This document shows, piece by piece, positions 46,510 to 57,900 of a stretch of 64,000 nucleotides of DNA. The notes below the pieces were generated by a model, which saw only the letters and a program-made list of their open reading frames with translations, was not told where the DNA came from and did no database searches. Made by a program: the position numbers and the translations under genes. The stretch comes from Anthopleura xanthogrammica (taxonomy: Eukaryota; Cnidaria; Anthozoa; Actiniaria; Actiniidae), in NCBI GenBank assembly GCA_964019055.1, contig OZ025206.1, positions 24,268,578 to 24,332,577 on the forward strand. Reading direction: 5' to 3'. The first letter of the stretch is position 1; every line of letters starts with the position of its first letter.

Positions 46510-46643
46510 GACCATACTTCCAGACATCGAATGCTGAGGAATCGTATGGACTTACGGCTACGCTGGAGATTTCGGCCCCAACGCCGCTATCCCGGGATGA
46601 TTTACAGACTGATCAGGAAGCTTGGCCGAAGCCTAAGGGAGAG
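46510..46643 (+). other. exon-like cassette, copy 3
   Basis: Same 134-bp cassette as copies 1 and 2, open for 44 codons. It differs from copy 2 by one residue (REDLQ becomes RDDLQ). Confidence 0.35.
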
Positions 46644-46956
46644 GTTAGTCGGCCCCTGGACCGTAGATGATTAACCCCTTGCTATGATGAGCAAACCCGA
46701 CACATGGATTGTGTAACTGATGACTAACCCCTCATACTCACTCCTTGCCATGTGGGATGCGTTTTAGAAACCGAGCAGCGGCGAACAATGCTTAGCATTA
46801 GTAACTGTATCATCTTCAAGCAGTGTGGGATGTTTCCGTAACTGAAGAAATGTACTCTTCGCGCGTCTTTGTGATGTAATACTCTGGCATACCAAATATG
46901 GAATAATCAACGCGTTTGAGGTGCCAACGTCATTTTTGAGAAATACCAAATATGGT

Positions 46957-47087
46957 AAACAATCAATATTTGTATTATGATCATCCGGGTGGATGTAGTC
47001 CTGAGAAGGACTGTTTGATGTGACTGACTTTCCAAAAACCTGAGCGGAAGTCATCTTCAGAGTCAAGTGAAGGATAGAGCAAACAAT
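46957..47087. mobile_element. 117-bp insertion private to copy B, 7-bp target-site duplication
   Basis: AAACAAT flanks both sides (46957-46963, 47081-47087) and occurs once in copy A (36179-36185). The insert contains GATGTAGTCCTGAGAAGGAC and CATCTTCAGAGTCAAGTGAA, resembling a short retroposon fragment. Confidence 0.85.
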
Positions 47088-47417
47088 GAATCTGACGTAA
47101 TCCTCACGAAAGACCAAATATGGCAAATGCGCATCTCTTAGAAAATCAACGTGCGCGAGGTATATGACGTTACTTATAAGTAAGGATGTCGTAAAAAAAT
47201 AGGATATTTTGTTAGGTTTAGTAGGAATGGGAAAATGCGTTGTTTAGTAAAGTCGTATCAGTGACAGCTAGTCACGTGCACATTTGACAGCATTTCAGCC
47301 AATCATTTCTCTTAAAATGATATAAATGACATTTGTGCAGTTTATCTTTCCCCTTTTCTCCTCGCAACAACCGCTGACCGTCAAACAGCTTAGGTTAATC
47401 ACATCTCAAACTCAGTC

Positions 47418-47656
47418 ATATACCCCATTCACACTATAGCTTAAACATGTTTTAAAGTAGTTTAACTAAACATGTTTAGAAAATTATTTACAAACATTGT
47501 TTACTCTTTGATGAAATAATACGTATAAACTATCCTTCATATTGTACTGAACAGATTAGAGATAAAATAATTACATTGAAGCTTTCTAGTCTCTAAACAT
47601 TTTGTTTAATAAAATCTCAGTTTAACTAAACAGGTTTTGGTGTGAATGGGGTAATA
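47418..47656. mobile_element. 233-bp MITE private to copy B, with ATA target-site duplication
   Basis: TACCCCATTCACAC at 47421 and GTGTGAATGGGGTA ending 47653 are perfect terminal repeats. Inner TTTAACTAAACATGTTT pairs with related sequence on the right. ATA flanks both sides; copy A has the empty site at 36514-36516. The insertion lies about 40 bases before the ATG at 47697. The three-base duplication fits a PIF/Harbinger-like element. Confidence 0.92.
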
Positions 47657-47696
47657 GTCTACCCTTCAGTTTATTATTCAATTCACATGAAACAAA

Positions 47697-47909
47697 ATGA
47701 ATAAATCAGGTGCCACGGTAAACCAAGGATTCAAGTCTGAAAAAGAAGCAAAATATGCATTAAGATTAAGATTATTAGAATTAAGGGAAAGTCCTCAAGA
47801 CTTCTTTTGTGGCAAGAATGTACTGTCTGAAATTAAATGGCAAAACGATACGCCCAGATCACGTGTCATTCGCTTGAGTATTATTTCTTTTCAAATCGGT
47901 CACGCTTGA
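47697..47909 (+). CDS. small hypothetical open frame, copy B
   Basis: Counterpart of 36557-36769, 70 codons, Gly at residue 5. Its leader is interrupted by the 233-bp MITE. No family recognised. Confidence 0.25.
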   Translation: MNKSGATVNQGFKSEKEAKYALRLRLLELRESPQDFFCGKNVLSEIKWQNDTPRSRVIRLSIISFQIGHA

Positions 47910-48307
47910 CAAGATACATCAGTATTATGGATGATTGAAACGCGAATAACGAAACTTATTCTTAAGAGAATGACAATTTGTCTGAACTGGTAAAACCTTA
48001 TAGCCTAAAGTCAAGAGGTCTTTCTACTGGGAAACTCACAATACGGAGGGACGTCCCGTGCCAAGATCATGACGTGTATACCACGCTTCACATTTTCATT
48101 GGATAAGCAGTGATCTCATGCACGTAATTGGCTCATGCAAAAAGTGTCGTCCATTCCGTACCGTTTTCCAATTTAATTTCAGACCATGTTTCATTCTCTT
48201 GAGAATAACATTTCAACAACAACATAGGTATCCGTACCCATATTTATTACGCCCAACCGAATAACATCAATTGACTGTTTATACCTTATTCGGCTTTTCA
48301 AACTGTT

Positions 48308-50019
48308 CTATGGACACTTGTACAACAGGTTCATCTGCTTAATGTCGATAGAGCTGGGTCCCTTGCGCTTACCAATCGTCACCTGAAATTCAGATAGTTT
48401 GCAATTACGAAGTATGGCGAGGTTAGAAGACCAGATTGAAAAAAGTATAGATTTATCTGCTAAATCCTCGTTAAATCAAGTTTTGCTATTGTTATTATTA
48501 TTATTATTATTATTATTGTTGTTTGTTGTTGTTGTTGGTGGTGTTGTCGTTGTTTAACAGTGCCACTTCCATTGCGTAGTTTTTCATGCAAGTTAGAAAT
48601 GATGGGTTTTTGCGAGAGAGGGTAATAAAGGAAGAATCTGACGGAGAAAAAGCCTCGCAGCACAGAAGAGAAACAAAAAGTTGCCCAGTTTTGCAGTTCA
48701 CATCAGCTCTGTTGTGAGTGTCCCACGCTGTGATACAACAGCCAAAGCTTAATAGATTTGTGATAGGCTAACAGTCACCGCTACTACAAACATGCTTGTC
48801 ATGAATTGAGCTCTGGATTTCTTTGTATGGGGCGGATAGATTGATGGATGGTCGATTACGGATACTATAGAAGAATGGATGAATGTAAGCGGAAGGCATA
48901 GATGAATGGGTGGATGGATTGATGAGCATTGATGGATTGATTGATTGATTGATTGATTGACACAAGGTAGGTTAGATGGATAGATTATGGAGGGGTGGAT
49001 GATTGAATGGGTGAGTGGGTTGGTAGATGGATGGATCGGCAGAAGTATTGACCGAGAGAGCAGTGGTTTTATAGGCAAGCGTATGCAGACTGAGATATAG
49101 ACAGGGCTAAATATAGGCTTAGATAGTTGCATATGGAAGTTCGAATCAATGAGTAGATTCGTTGTCAAGATTCAATATATCAATGGATATAATTCAAGCC
49201 AGTTATTTCAACATACCCCAGGTTTTTTTGGTACTATCGTTGGCAGTTTATTGATGCTGAATGCCTTTGCTCCGTAATGCATTACCGATTCAAAGTCGTA
49301 GGGAGTACCAAGCGAGTCAATCTTAGAAACAGGGTATTTTTTGAAATTTCCAGCTTTTCCTGTAAGAAGATATTTCAAGCTGTCGTTTACGAAGAGACCA
49401 TACAGAGTCAAAGTTTAAAATAAGGCTTGTTCGACTGAGTTGGGATATATAGCTCTTATCAACCGAGTTTGAGGTTCGTACTGTAAGTTATGGACTGAGT
49501 TTTTGTTTTCCACTGCCTTATGGCCCAAGCGCGTAGCACGCGGGCCATAAAAATGTGGGGGAAACGAGGATCCATAATTAGCGGTACGGACCGAGCAAAC
49601 GAGGTTAATAAGATATTTATTATATGGCAAGGCTAGGAGAGATAATTTTGATTTTCGGTCCGTACCGTAAGTTATTGATCGCAAATTGACCAATCATATC
49701 GCGCGAAATTAGCTTGCCATATAATAAACACCTATATTGAGGTTGTCGGGGCCAAAGAAGATAGGCAATATTCATTGCAAGACCGTGAGGGATTATGGGT
49801 ATACGACTAAACAGGTGTATTCTCACCAGGTTTGATGTTCTGGAAGTTAATCGTGACATAATTATCCCTGTCAGGCCGAGACTGTTCATGATGGAATCCT
49901 AGTGTATGTGCTGTATGATGAAGAAGACAAACACATATTAACATACACCAGCAATCATCAGCTTGGGCGTGATGTTTCCCCCCGACTTTTCAGGCCACGT
50001 GTTATTCCTTGGTGTTATT

Positions 50020-50069
<50 letters not shown>

Positions 50070-52955
50070 TGATGATGATAATAATAATAATGGGAAAAGC
50101 CGATTTGAATGTTTATTGTATGAGATGCTGTTGATACAAGATAGACGGCCCACTTTGAACGTGCGCAGTCGGACTCCCTCAGGGCTAAACTCTTTGTTTA
50201 ATTGCAAATTTGTGTACTAATATTTTCGTATATAGACATTGACTTTATAATTTTTCACTTTATTGCTTGAGAATGGTGCAGGCTGAGCACCGAAACTTCG
50301 CGTTATACTCTTTTTTATTTATAACTTTATGTTTTTCAAAATCGCTACTTATAAAATAATGGGAAAGTTGTTATATATAGCGCATTATACATGCATCCCA
50401 ATAGACCTAATCGGCTAACGCGTTGCTATGTACGTTTCCATGCACTCAATTCAAAACCTCTGGGAATAAGAACTTTCTATGTGATATCGAAGTACGACAG
50501 ACAAAGAATCTGATCACCAGAGGATTCGAATTGGGTGGAAACGTACATAGCAACGCGTTAGCCGATTATGTCTATGGAGATGCAAGTACAAAAAAAAAAA
50601 AGAGAGGCCAAAATAATAAAAAAAAGAGAAAAAGACAAACAATTACCTATTTACCAAAAAATTGGGGGGGAGGGGGGGGGGCACGTGTCCCCCGTTCCCC
50701 CCTCTCTACGCTACTGGACGCAACCCTACTACTGAAGAAACACCCTATATATATCATGGTCACATTGGCTTACCGAGTTCATGAGACGCCACTCCTGCAC
50801 CCCAACATCCTCTGCCAAGAGAGATCTTCTGCCTTCTACCGGTACGGCCAACTGCGGAGAAGCACCTTGGGAATACGATTAAGAGAACAATTAAATTAAC
50901 AAGATTAATTTGAAAAAGTAATAGGAAAAGGATAAAAGAATGAGAGAAATGGCTCAGTGTCATATGTGCTTGTTGGTTCTCTCCTGTGCTTCAAGGGTTT
51001 TTTAGGGCCGGTTCTCCGGTTTTCCTCCCTCCGCAAAAATTAACTTCTAAATTCCCTTTAAAATCCGTGGACAAATAGCTACTTTGTATAGAGATGCCAC
51101 TGACGAATACCATTTATTTGTTCATTTTATTTAAAAAGAAAAAAGTAAGGAAAGAAAGAAAGAAAGGAGAAAAAAAAGAAATAAGGAAGAAAGGAAGAAA
51201 GGAACCTTAAAAAGGCTCTCACCCTTTTCCCTGAAAGATGTGTACATATGCTTTCTGTGTAGTCCTAGGTACAAACTTGATGCAGGTCTTGCTTGACCAT
51301 AGTTTCATTCCCCCTAGAAGCGCTTTTTTCGCTTTCGGGTTTGAAGCTTAATGGGGAAAAAACACGTTTGTTAGACAAGTTTTCGGACGTTCTGATACCG
51401 TTGCATTTTCGCGCCGGCATGTTCGACAGAATATCGAGCAGATCCGTGCAGAGGTTTCGTTTTCTTGTCGTTATAATAAGAGGAGAGAGATAAGGAAACC
51501 TCTGCCAAGCAGGGTAATAGCAGGCTGAGTTCAGACTTTCGCAAGGTCCTTTGTATCCGTATTACACGCGCTGACCAGGACCTCTCGCAAGTTCGCTGTT
51601 CGCTAATTTCCCAACTTCCTTCGCTCGTGACTCTGTATGTGAATCTCAGAGAGGTCGACTTGGAGCAAGTCTAGCACTGCGCGAGCCGTATATGAATGTC
51701 TTGTCATGTTTTACCTATTGTTTTATTCAGTTCGTAGTGCACAACTCCGTTTGGCCACAGTCTCCCTTTGATTGAACCCCGCGAGAGACTGGTACTCACG
51801 TCCAGTCCTAACTCTGCTGACAATCTCTCTTCTTGAGTAAGAATCATGTCTCCTTGGAAAAGATCTGGGTCATCCGAGTCTTCATTCTCTGTTGAAAAAC
51901 GGAAGTAAGTATATGTTGACTCCTTGCACGTGACGTCAAAACAGCTAGCTAAAGAATTTCCGTCAATTTCCTGAGAATTGGAAACCTTTTGTTTTCTCCA
52001 CGAAATTGAGCTGCATTCCGGAGTGCTGCAAGGTGCTGCAAGGGGTCTATAGGAGCCTCAAAACTATGTGAAACAGAATCTTTGATCCGTGCCGTGAAAT
52101 TCAATAATTTGGAAATGCAAAACTTGTTTCTATGTGCGGTGAACGTGCGCCCCCACGCAATTCAAAATCAGATCCATTCTATGTGAAAATGATAAATAGA
52201 AACTTCAAAGACAAAAAAATAAGGCGGATTCTCTTTGCCTTCTCGTTTTAGGAGCAGATTTTATTGAATGAAAGTTGGTGAAAGCGCTAGGCTACGATAG
52301 GGTTACCTTTCGGCTGAACAAGATGTCAGGGATCTAAATGAACTGCGCGGTAAACAGCAAAGCATGTTCTAGAACACTGAGACTACCTTTGGGTTGATCA
52401 AAGTCAGGGCATGGCTAACTCACAGATCCAACCCTGAAACAACCTCTGGGCTGATCAAAGTCAGGGCATGGCTAACTCACAGATTGAACCCTGAAACAAC
52501 CTCTGGGCTGATCTAAGTCAGGGCATGGCTAACTCACAGATTGAACCCTGAAACAACCTCTGAGCTGATCTAAGTCAGGGCATGGCTAACTCACAGATTG
52601 AACCCTGAAACAACCTCTGAGCTGATCTAAGTCAGGGCATGGCTAACTCACAGATTGAACCCTGAAACAACCTCTGAGCTGATCTAAGTCAGGGCATGGC
52701 TAACTCACAGATCGAAGCCTGAAACAACCTCTGGGCTGATCAAATTAAAATGAGACCATATGAGTAAAAGGTGGGTGCAATAACTCGATGACCGCAATGT
52801 GCATTAGCCCAGGTTAAAAAAATCATTTCAGTCTTTTAGAAAAAAAGACGCTCGTAGATGAAAGATGAATTCTACTTCCCCCCGAACATACCTTCAGGAT
52901 TCGCTATCACCTGTCCCAACAAGAATACTCCAAGAATAAACCACACCGACAGCAT
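48308..52955 (-). CDS. secreted astacin-family zinc metalloprotease, copy B
   Basis: Eight exons: 52955-52892, 51888-51715, 51463-51428 (tentative), 51313-51223, 50865-50774, 49910-49827, 49359-49217, 48382-48308 (TAG). Every coding exon but the last has the same length as in copy A; the stop comes one codon earlier, giving 252 residues. Signal peptide, F-Q-G-D switch, HELAHTLGFHHE zinc site and SVMHYG Met-turn are all kept. Differences include CFSAVGRTGRRQKISLGRGC where A has CSAAVGRRGKKQKLSLGKGC, and AFS for AYS after the Met-turn. The donor of exon 2 is GTAAAA instead of GTAAGA. No frameshift or stop is seen, so both copies look functional. The catalytic-domain differences could alter substrate choice, but that is inference. 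Confidence 0.9.
49938..50370. repeat. (AAT)n/(GAT)n microsatellite and insertion private to copy B
   Basis: Triplets at 50015-50095 are followed by about 270 bases (ACTTTGAACGTGCGCAGTCG, TGCAGGCTGAGCACCGAAAC) absent from copy A, which has only a few AAT units before the family I MITE. Confidence 0.7.
50371..50586. mobile_element. palindromic MITE family I, copy B
   Basis: Partner of 38877-39112. The right end is disrupted at about 50587 by an A-rich tract and G/C runs (to about 50705) not present in copy A. Confidence 0.85.
52378..52745. repeat. 57-bp satellite array in astacin intron 1, copy B
   Basis: Six units. Here most have GATTGAACCCTG and CTGAGCTGATCTAAG, whereas copy A mostly has GATCGAAGCCTG and CTGGGCTGATCAAAG. 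Confidence 0.95.
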
Positions 52956-53047
52956 TATTAGTTACTACGAGCAAGAGTAAGAAAAACTACAAGGTGTCTT
53001 CCTTAGCTGTACGCGATACAGTGACCGGATCAAGCTATACAAAAATA

Positions 53048-53055
53048 TTTTTATA
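53048..53055 (-). promoter_or_regulatory. TATA box of astacin copy B
   Basis: TATAAAAA on the - strand, about 93 bases before the ATG at 52955; position matches copy A. Confidence 0.6.
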
Positions 53056-53369
53056 CCAAAACAGCAGTGCGCCTGGAAAAATGTAAATAAAGTTGTACAA
53101 ACAATATTTCACACCACTACAAACAATATTGTTAGGTAAAACCCGATGAATGACATTATATTTAATAGGTCGGGAAATCAGAAATACTGGGAGTATACTT
53201 TAGTCTAGCGCTACTAGAGTGGTTATGCAACTTTGTTTCACGGCCCAAGTAAAATCACTCTACTCCGACTAGAATTAACCAGCCCGATAACTTACAAAAA
53301 AATACAAAAGTCATGCTGAAAATCCCATTAGGCGAGATAGTGGACCTTTCTCACGTGCACGTGCCGGTC

Positions 53370-53690
53370 GGGCAGCTATGTTTATCTATTTGATTGTAAT
53401 AATATTTAAGTAATAACCTTTACGAGGATTAACTATTCAGTAAAGATGATATCATCAATATTATCATTATTTTGGCTGGAACAATATAATCGATTTTCCC
53501 TCGTAGCCTCGCATTCAAAAGCTTCAGAATTAAATGATTATGAGTGAGGTAAACTGGTTGGGATTATCTACATGCTTGGTTGTGTCGAATACAACAAGCA
53601 GGGGCGGATCCAGGGGAGGGGTGCATGGGGTGCATTTAAAAAAATACTCCCAATACGAAATAATTTTTTCTGTCTTTGATTCTGAGATTC
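53370..53690. other. copy B-specific stretch
   Basis: Between GTGCCGGTCGGG and GATTCAGGAATATAG, copy B holds about 320 bases where copy A has about 70 unrelated ones. It includes a GGGGCGGATCCAGGGG fragment related to the element at 6836. Confidence 0.6.
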
Positions 53691-54941
53691 AGGAATATAG
53701 TTTCTTGGGTTTCAACGAAGGTCAGTTTTATTCTTAATTATGGGAATAAGCATGGATTGTGCATGGTTAAGGCCCTTTATAAAGTCGTTGCTTTTGTACT
53801 TCTGCTTCATCGTGTTGCCTGTCCTTTAGCCGGCAGATAGTATATCATTAAACTTTAAGAGGGTACACTATCTGATCAAACAACTAAATGCTGAGTCAAC
53901 TTTCATAGGACTGCCTGAGGCAACTTTAATCAAGATAAACCTTTTTTTCACACTCAGTACACACCCCTGTCATGTTGAATACGCACTGATACTCGAACAG
54001 GATTGGCCTCTGTTTAGAGCAAATCATCCACAGAAGAAAACTGTAGTGTAAAGAATGTGCAACGATCGAAAAAACTCAGATTTTTCATAAAAATGAATAG
54101 AAATTCCTCTCCAGAGTGAAAACGGAGGCCTATCGCTGACGTCATTCACACCGACACGTCTGTTTCTCGCATGCGCAGATGATGATATTGCATCATTACC
54201 GATCGTACTTGCGTTATTGATCGTTTTAGTGTGGACGGGCGCAGGAAAACGCTAGTGTGGACGAGAAGCTTTCGACGCTTTTTCCGCAGTAAGACGAAAA
54301 TAGAGTGTTTCGAAAACTCATCAGTTTGTGAAGTAGGGGCCTTAGTGTTGACAGGCAAAAACGGAGGCTTTTGATAACGTGACGCATGTGCGCACTGTTC
54401 GCACTGACGCATGTTCGAAAAGGCATCCGTGTGGACGGCGTGGCCTAAATTATCACAATGCTAAAGTTTCCCAAAAATCGGGTAATACCAAGAGACTGGT
54501 AATACAGAATACTGACCTTATTCTTCTTAGTGCAATCGATAAAACTCATTCCTAGTCTCAAGAGAATAATACCATAGTTAATAGATAACTATGATAATAC
54601 GTGGCATGAAATGGGAAAACAGTAGACCCAAACGAAAAACTTAGACAAAATAGGCAAATTGTCTTGGATGCAAGAATACAAAAATGATGGACTTCGGAAG
54701 GCTAACAGGAAAATACAAAAGAATTATTTGGTGAAGCTGAATATTCCATGGAGAAAGGCATAACTTTTCTTCTTATCACAGTTTTTCAATGTTTTCATAT
54801 TGGGCTTCCTGTGGTATGCTAGTGCCAGTCTCCTATCTGTTGATGATATCATGTGATCCACCTCAGGAAGACAAGAACAAGAAGAAAGAGAAGGTGGTTT
54901 GGAATTCCGACGAATTTCGCCGCCAAAAACCCTTTTCCAAG

Positions 54942-57900
54942 ATGAGTTCCTTATTCAGGTCCGAGGAAATGACATTGGCCCAGCTTTTCCTTCAGTCTGA
55001 GGCCACATACGCTTGTGTTAGCGAGCTGGGGGAACTAGTAAGTGTGGTTTTTTTTCTGATGGAGTTGATGACCTACCTCCATCTTGGATCATATTTTCTC
55101 TGTGGTTACGATGTTTCCTGCTCAAATCTTCAACTAATTATCGTTTTGTTCTTCCTTTTAGGGCCTTGTACAATTTAGAGATGTAAGTATCAGAATATTT
55201 TGAATTTTCAAAGCGTATGGCTTGAGTTTTTGGCAAAGAGCAAGTCTTCTTTCCAGGTCAAGGATGAGAAGACAAGAATATACTGTCATCATTATAGGAT
55301 TATTTGGATCTATTTTACTCTTTGAAATTTTGCAATATTATTTTTTCCAAGCTAAAATTCCCTATTTTAATGCTTTCTTATTTGTATTTCCCCCCAGTTA
55401 AACCCCGATGTGAACGCTTTCCAAAGAAAATTTGTAAACGAAGTTCGAAGATGCGAGGAATTGGAGAGAAAACTACGTAAGTATTTTTCTTTATTCGGTG
55501 TTTTGCTTTCATTTTGTTTGCATTTTGATCTATTTCATGTAGTTATGGTATCCCTCTATTTTTCTGTTACGAGATAAAACTTAGAGTATTAGAATTAATT
55601 TTTGTCCAGTGAAGCCCTATTATATAATGAGAAATTATAAGCTCATGAATGTAGATATTCTGTTAAAGCTTATAGTACTCTACTAGATAAAATATCATTT
55701 TTTACCACTGTTTTCATTGCTACTCCCTGATCAAGACAAAACATGAGATGACAGGTCAATGGAAAATAGACAACTGTCAATCAAATTATATTGTTCCCAT
55801 GGATGTACCTTCCCTCCGTTACCATACCTCTACATCGTCTGATGATTTATTCGACTGACAGTTTAACTCTTACAGAGTTGTAATTTTTGTACATTGTCAA
55901 TAAAAATTTTGATATCCTTTCAGGATTTCTGCAGAAGGAGATAGAGAAAGCAGATATTGTGATGGTGGACAGTGGAGAAAACCCTGAAGCACCACACCCC
56001 AGGGAAATGATTGATTTGGAGGTAAGTATTCAACAAAGTAAAAGAAAATGTTATCCTTGTTTAATGTGGTTTTGCTTCTAAAAAATGGAAATTATGACCA
56101 GACTAATCTCATATCAATAGTGCCTATCATAGCTCAGGGAACCTACTTTTGAGTTATGTCTGGTATGATTAGAAAGAACACAGGGAATCAAGGGTGGTAT
56201 AGTGGTATATACTTACCTCTCACCTCAAGGATCTTGGGTTTGATTCCTGGACTCAGCATCACATGCGAGTTGAGTTTGCTGGGTCCCTCCTTTGATTTAA
56301 GGGTTTTTCTTCAGAAATCTAACAGTTTTTCTCTTTCTATTTCAAATAAAGTTCACAAAATTCTATACTTTACAGTTTATAATTCATGATTGGTATTTTA
56401 TGTGTGTATTTATAGGCTCAACTTGAGCAGCTTGAAAATGAAATGAAGGATAGCAACGCCAACTATGAAGCCCTGATGAGAAGCTTTCTTGAACTGACTG
56501 AACTCAAACACATTCTCAAGAAAACCCAGACATTCTTTGAGGAGGTAATATTTCAGATTTTTATTTGTACATTGATCGTACATACAGTACATAACAGTGT
56601 ACGGGATGTCAAATCAACATTCTGTTAGTATCTAATGAGTTTACGAGTACATTTTATAGTTTTATTTATTACCATACGTGAACATTGATTTGTTAATTTT
56701 GTTTGGGGTGAGTCCAGAAAATTTTCAACAGTAACATAATTATGGGATGGAAATAATCATCTTCTGGGATTCATTCATTGGGGAGCTTTAGATTTGACTA
56801 TGAGTACGAGTTCAAGTACGACTATACACCCTATGCATAAAGAGTAAAGACTGGGAACGAGCACCATGAATCATCAATGATTTCAAAAATATATTTTGAT
56901 TACAAGAAAGAGCATGTCTAAATTAGTAATTTGGTAGAGTTCTGTTGTTATATATTAAATCACTGCAGAGTTATAAGCATTTGAAATGTGCCAAAAACAT
57001 GAAAACGAGGCTGGTCAGGCCTTGGTTGTTGTTTAATGTTAGTAAGCTGAAATTTTTGGAGATTACTAAAATCGATATACTCTTTACAATGAAAGCAATG
57101 GTTTTTTCAATAACTGATGAACTAAGGTATTTCCATGGCCACGCCCTTATGCATAGGGTGTATGAAATTTGTTGCTGAAAATCTTCCACTGCAAACTCTT
57201 TGTCATCCTCTTTTTGGCACAACACACCTCCTAAACAACAGCTGAACCAATGCAAGGACAACTACAAGTTTGTAATTGGAAAAGACTTTAAAAGAAATAA
57301 TCTGGTTGTCATAATTATACTCGTATTCATCATCAAATCTAAAGCTCCCTAATCATTCACCTTACGTGGAGAGATGAGGGGCATTTAAAGAAATGTTTGA
57401 ATATATTACTTACAAAATAAATCACTACTTGAAATAATCTCGTATCATAAATCCAAGGTTTAATGTTAAACAAGAGTGAACTAAATACTTGTGGTTGGAG
57501 AGGCTTCTTGAAATTCTATGATTACAGTACCTGAATAATTTTAAAATATAACACAGTGAGCCCAAATGCTGATAAAATGCTTATTAATATTTCCAATTAT
57601 CAGTGATATATCAGTGATACTGATATTTTATTACTGGTATGAAATCAAGTGATGTTTGTATTGGTATGTAGATATCGTCGATGGAACACATTGATAAATT
57701 GTGCTCAATACAGGGTGTATATCGCAGTACTGATATGAAGCCATATACTGTATACATACCTTATTACATGAAAATTTTGTATAGTGTTCATTTTGCGATT
57801 TCAAAGGCCGCATATTTTGTAACACTTTAATTTCATGATTTTTCAAAAAAATAATTCTGAGTAACTTTTTTTTCATTGAAAAAAATATTCGAAATTTGTT

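Larger units (their letters stand above)
46281..54907. repeat. segmental duplication, copy B
   Basis: Partner of 35519-44162, beginning directly after the LINE tail. It runs without interruption into the V-ATPase 5' untranslated region. Copy-specific insertions are at 46964, 47421 and 50098. Confidence 0.95.

Noticed and set aside
54789..55178. 129-codon frame starting upstream of the V-ATPase ATG as the true N-terminus
   Set aside because: The extra N-terminal residues match nothing in the family, and the frame reads through the GTAAGT donor of exon 1.
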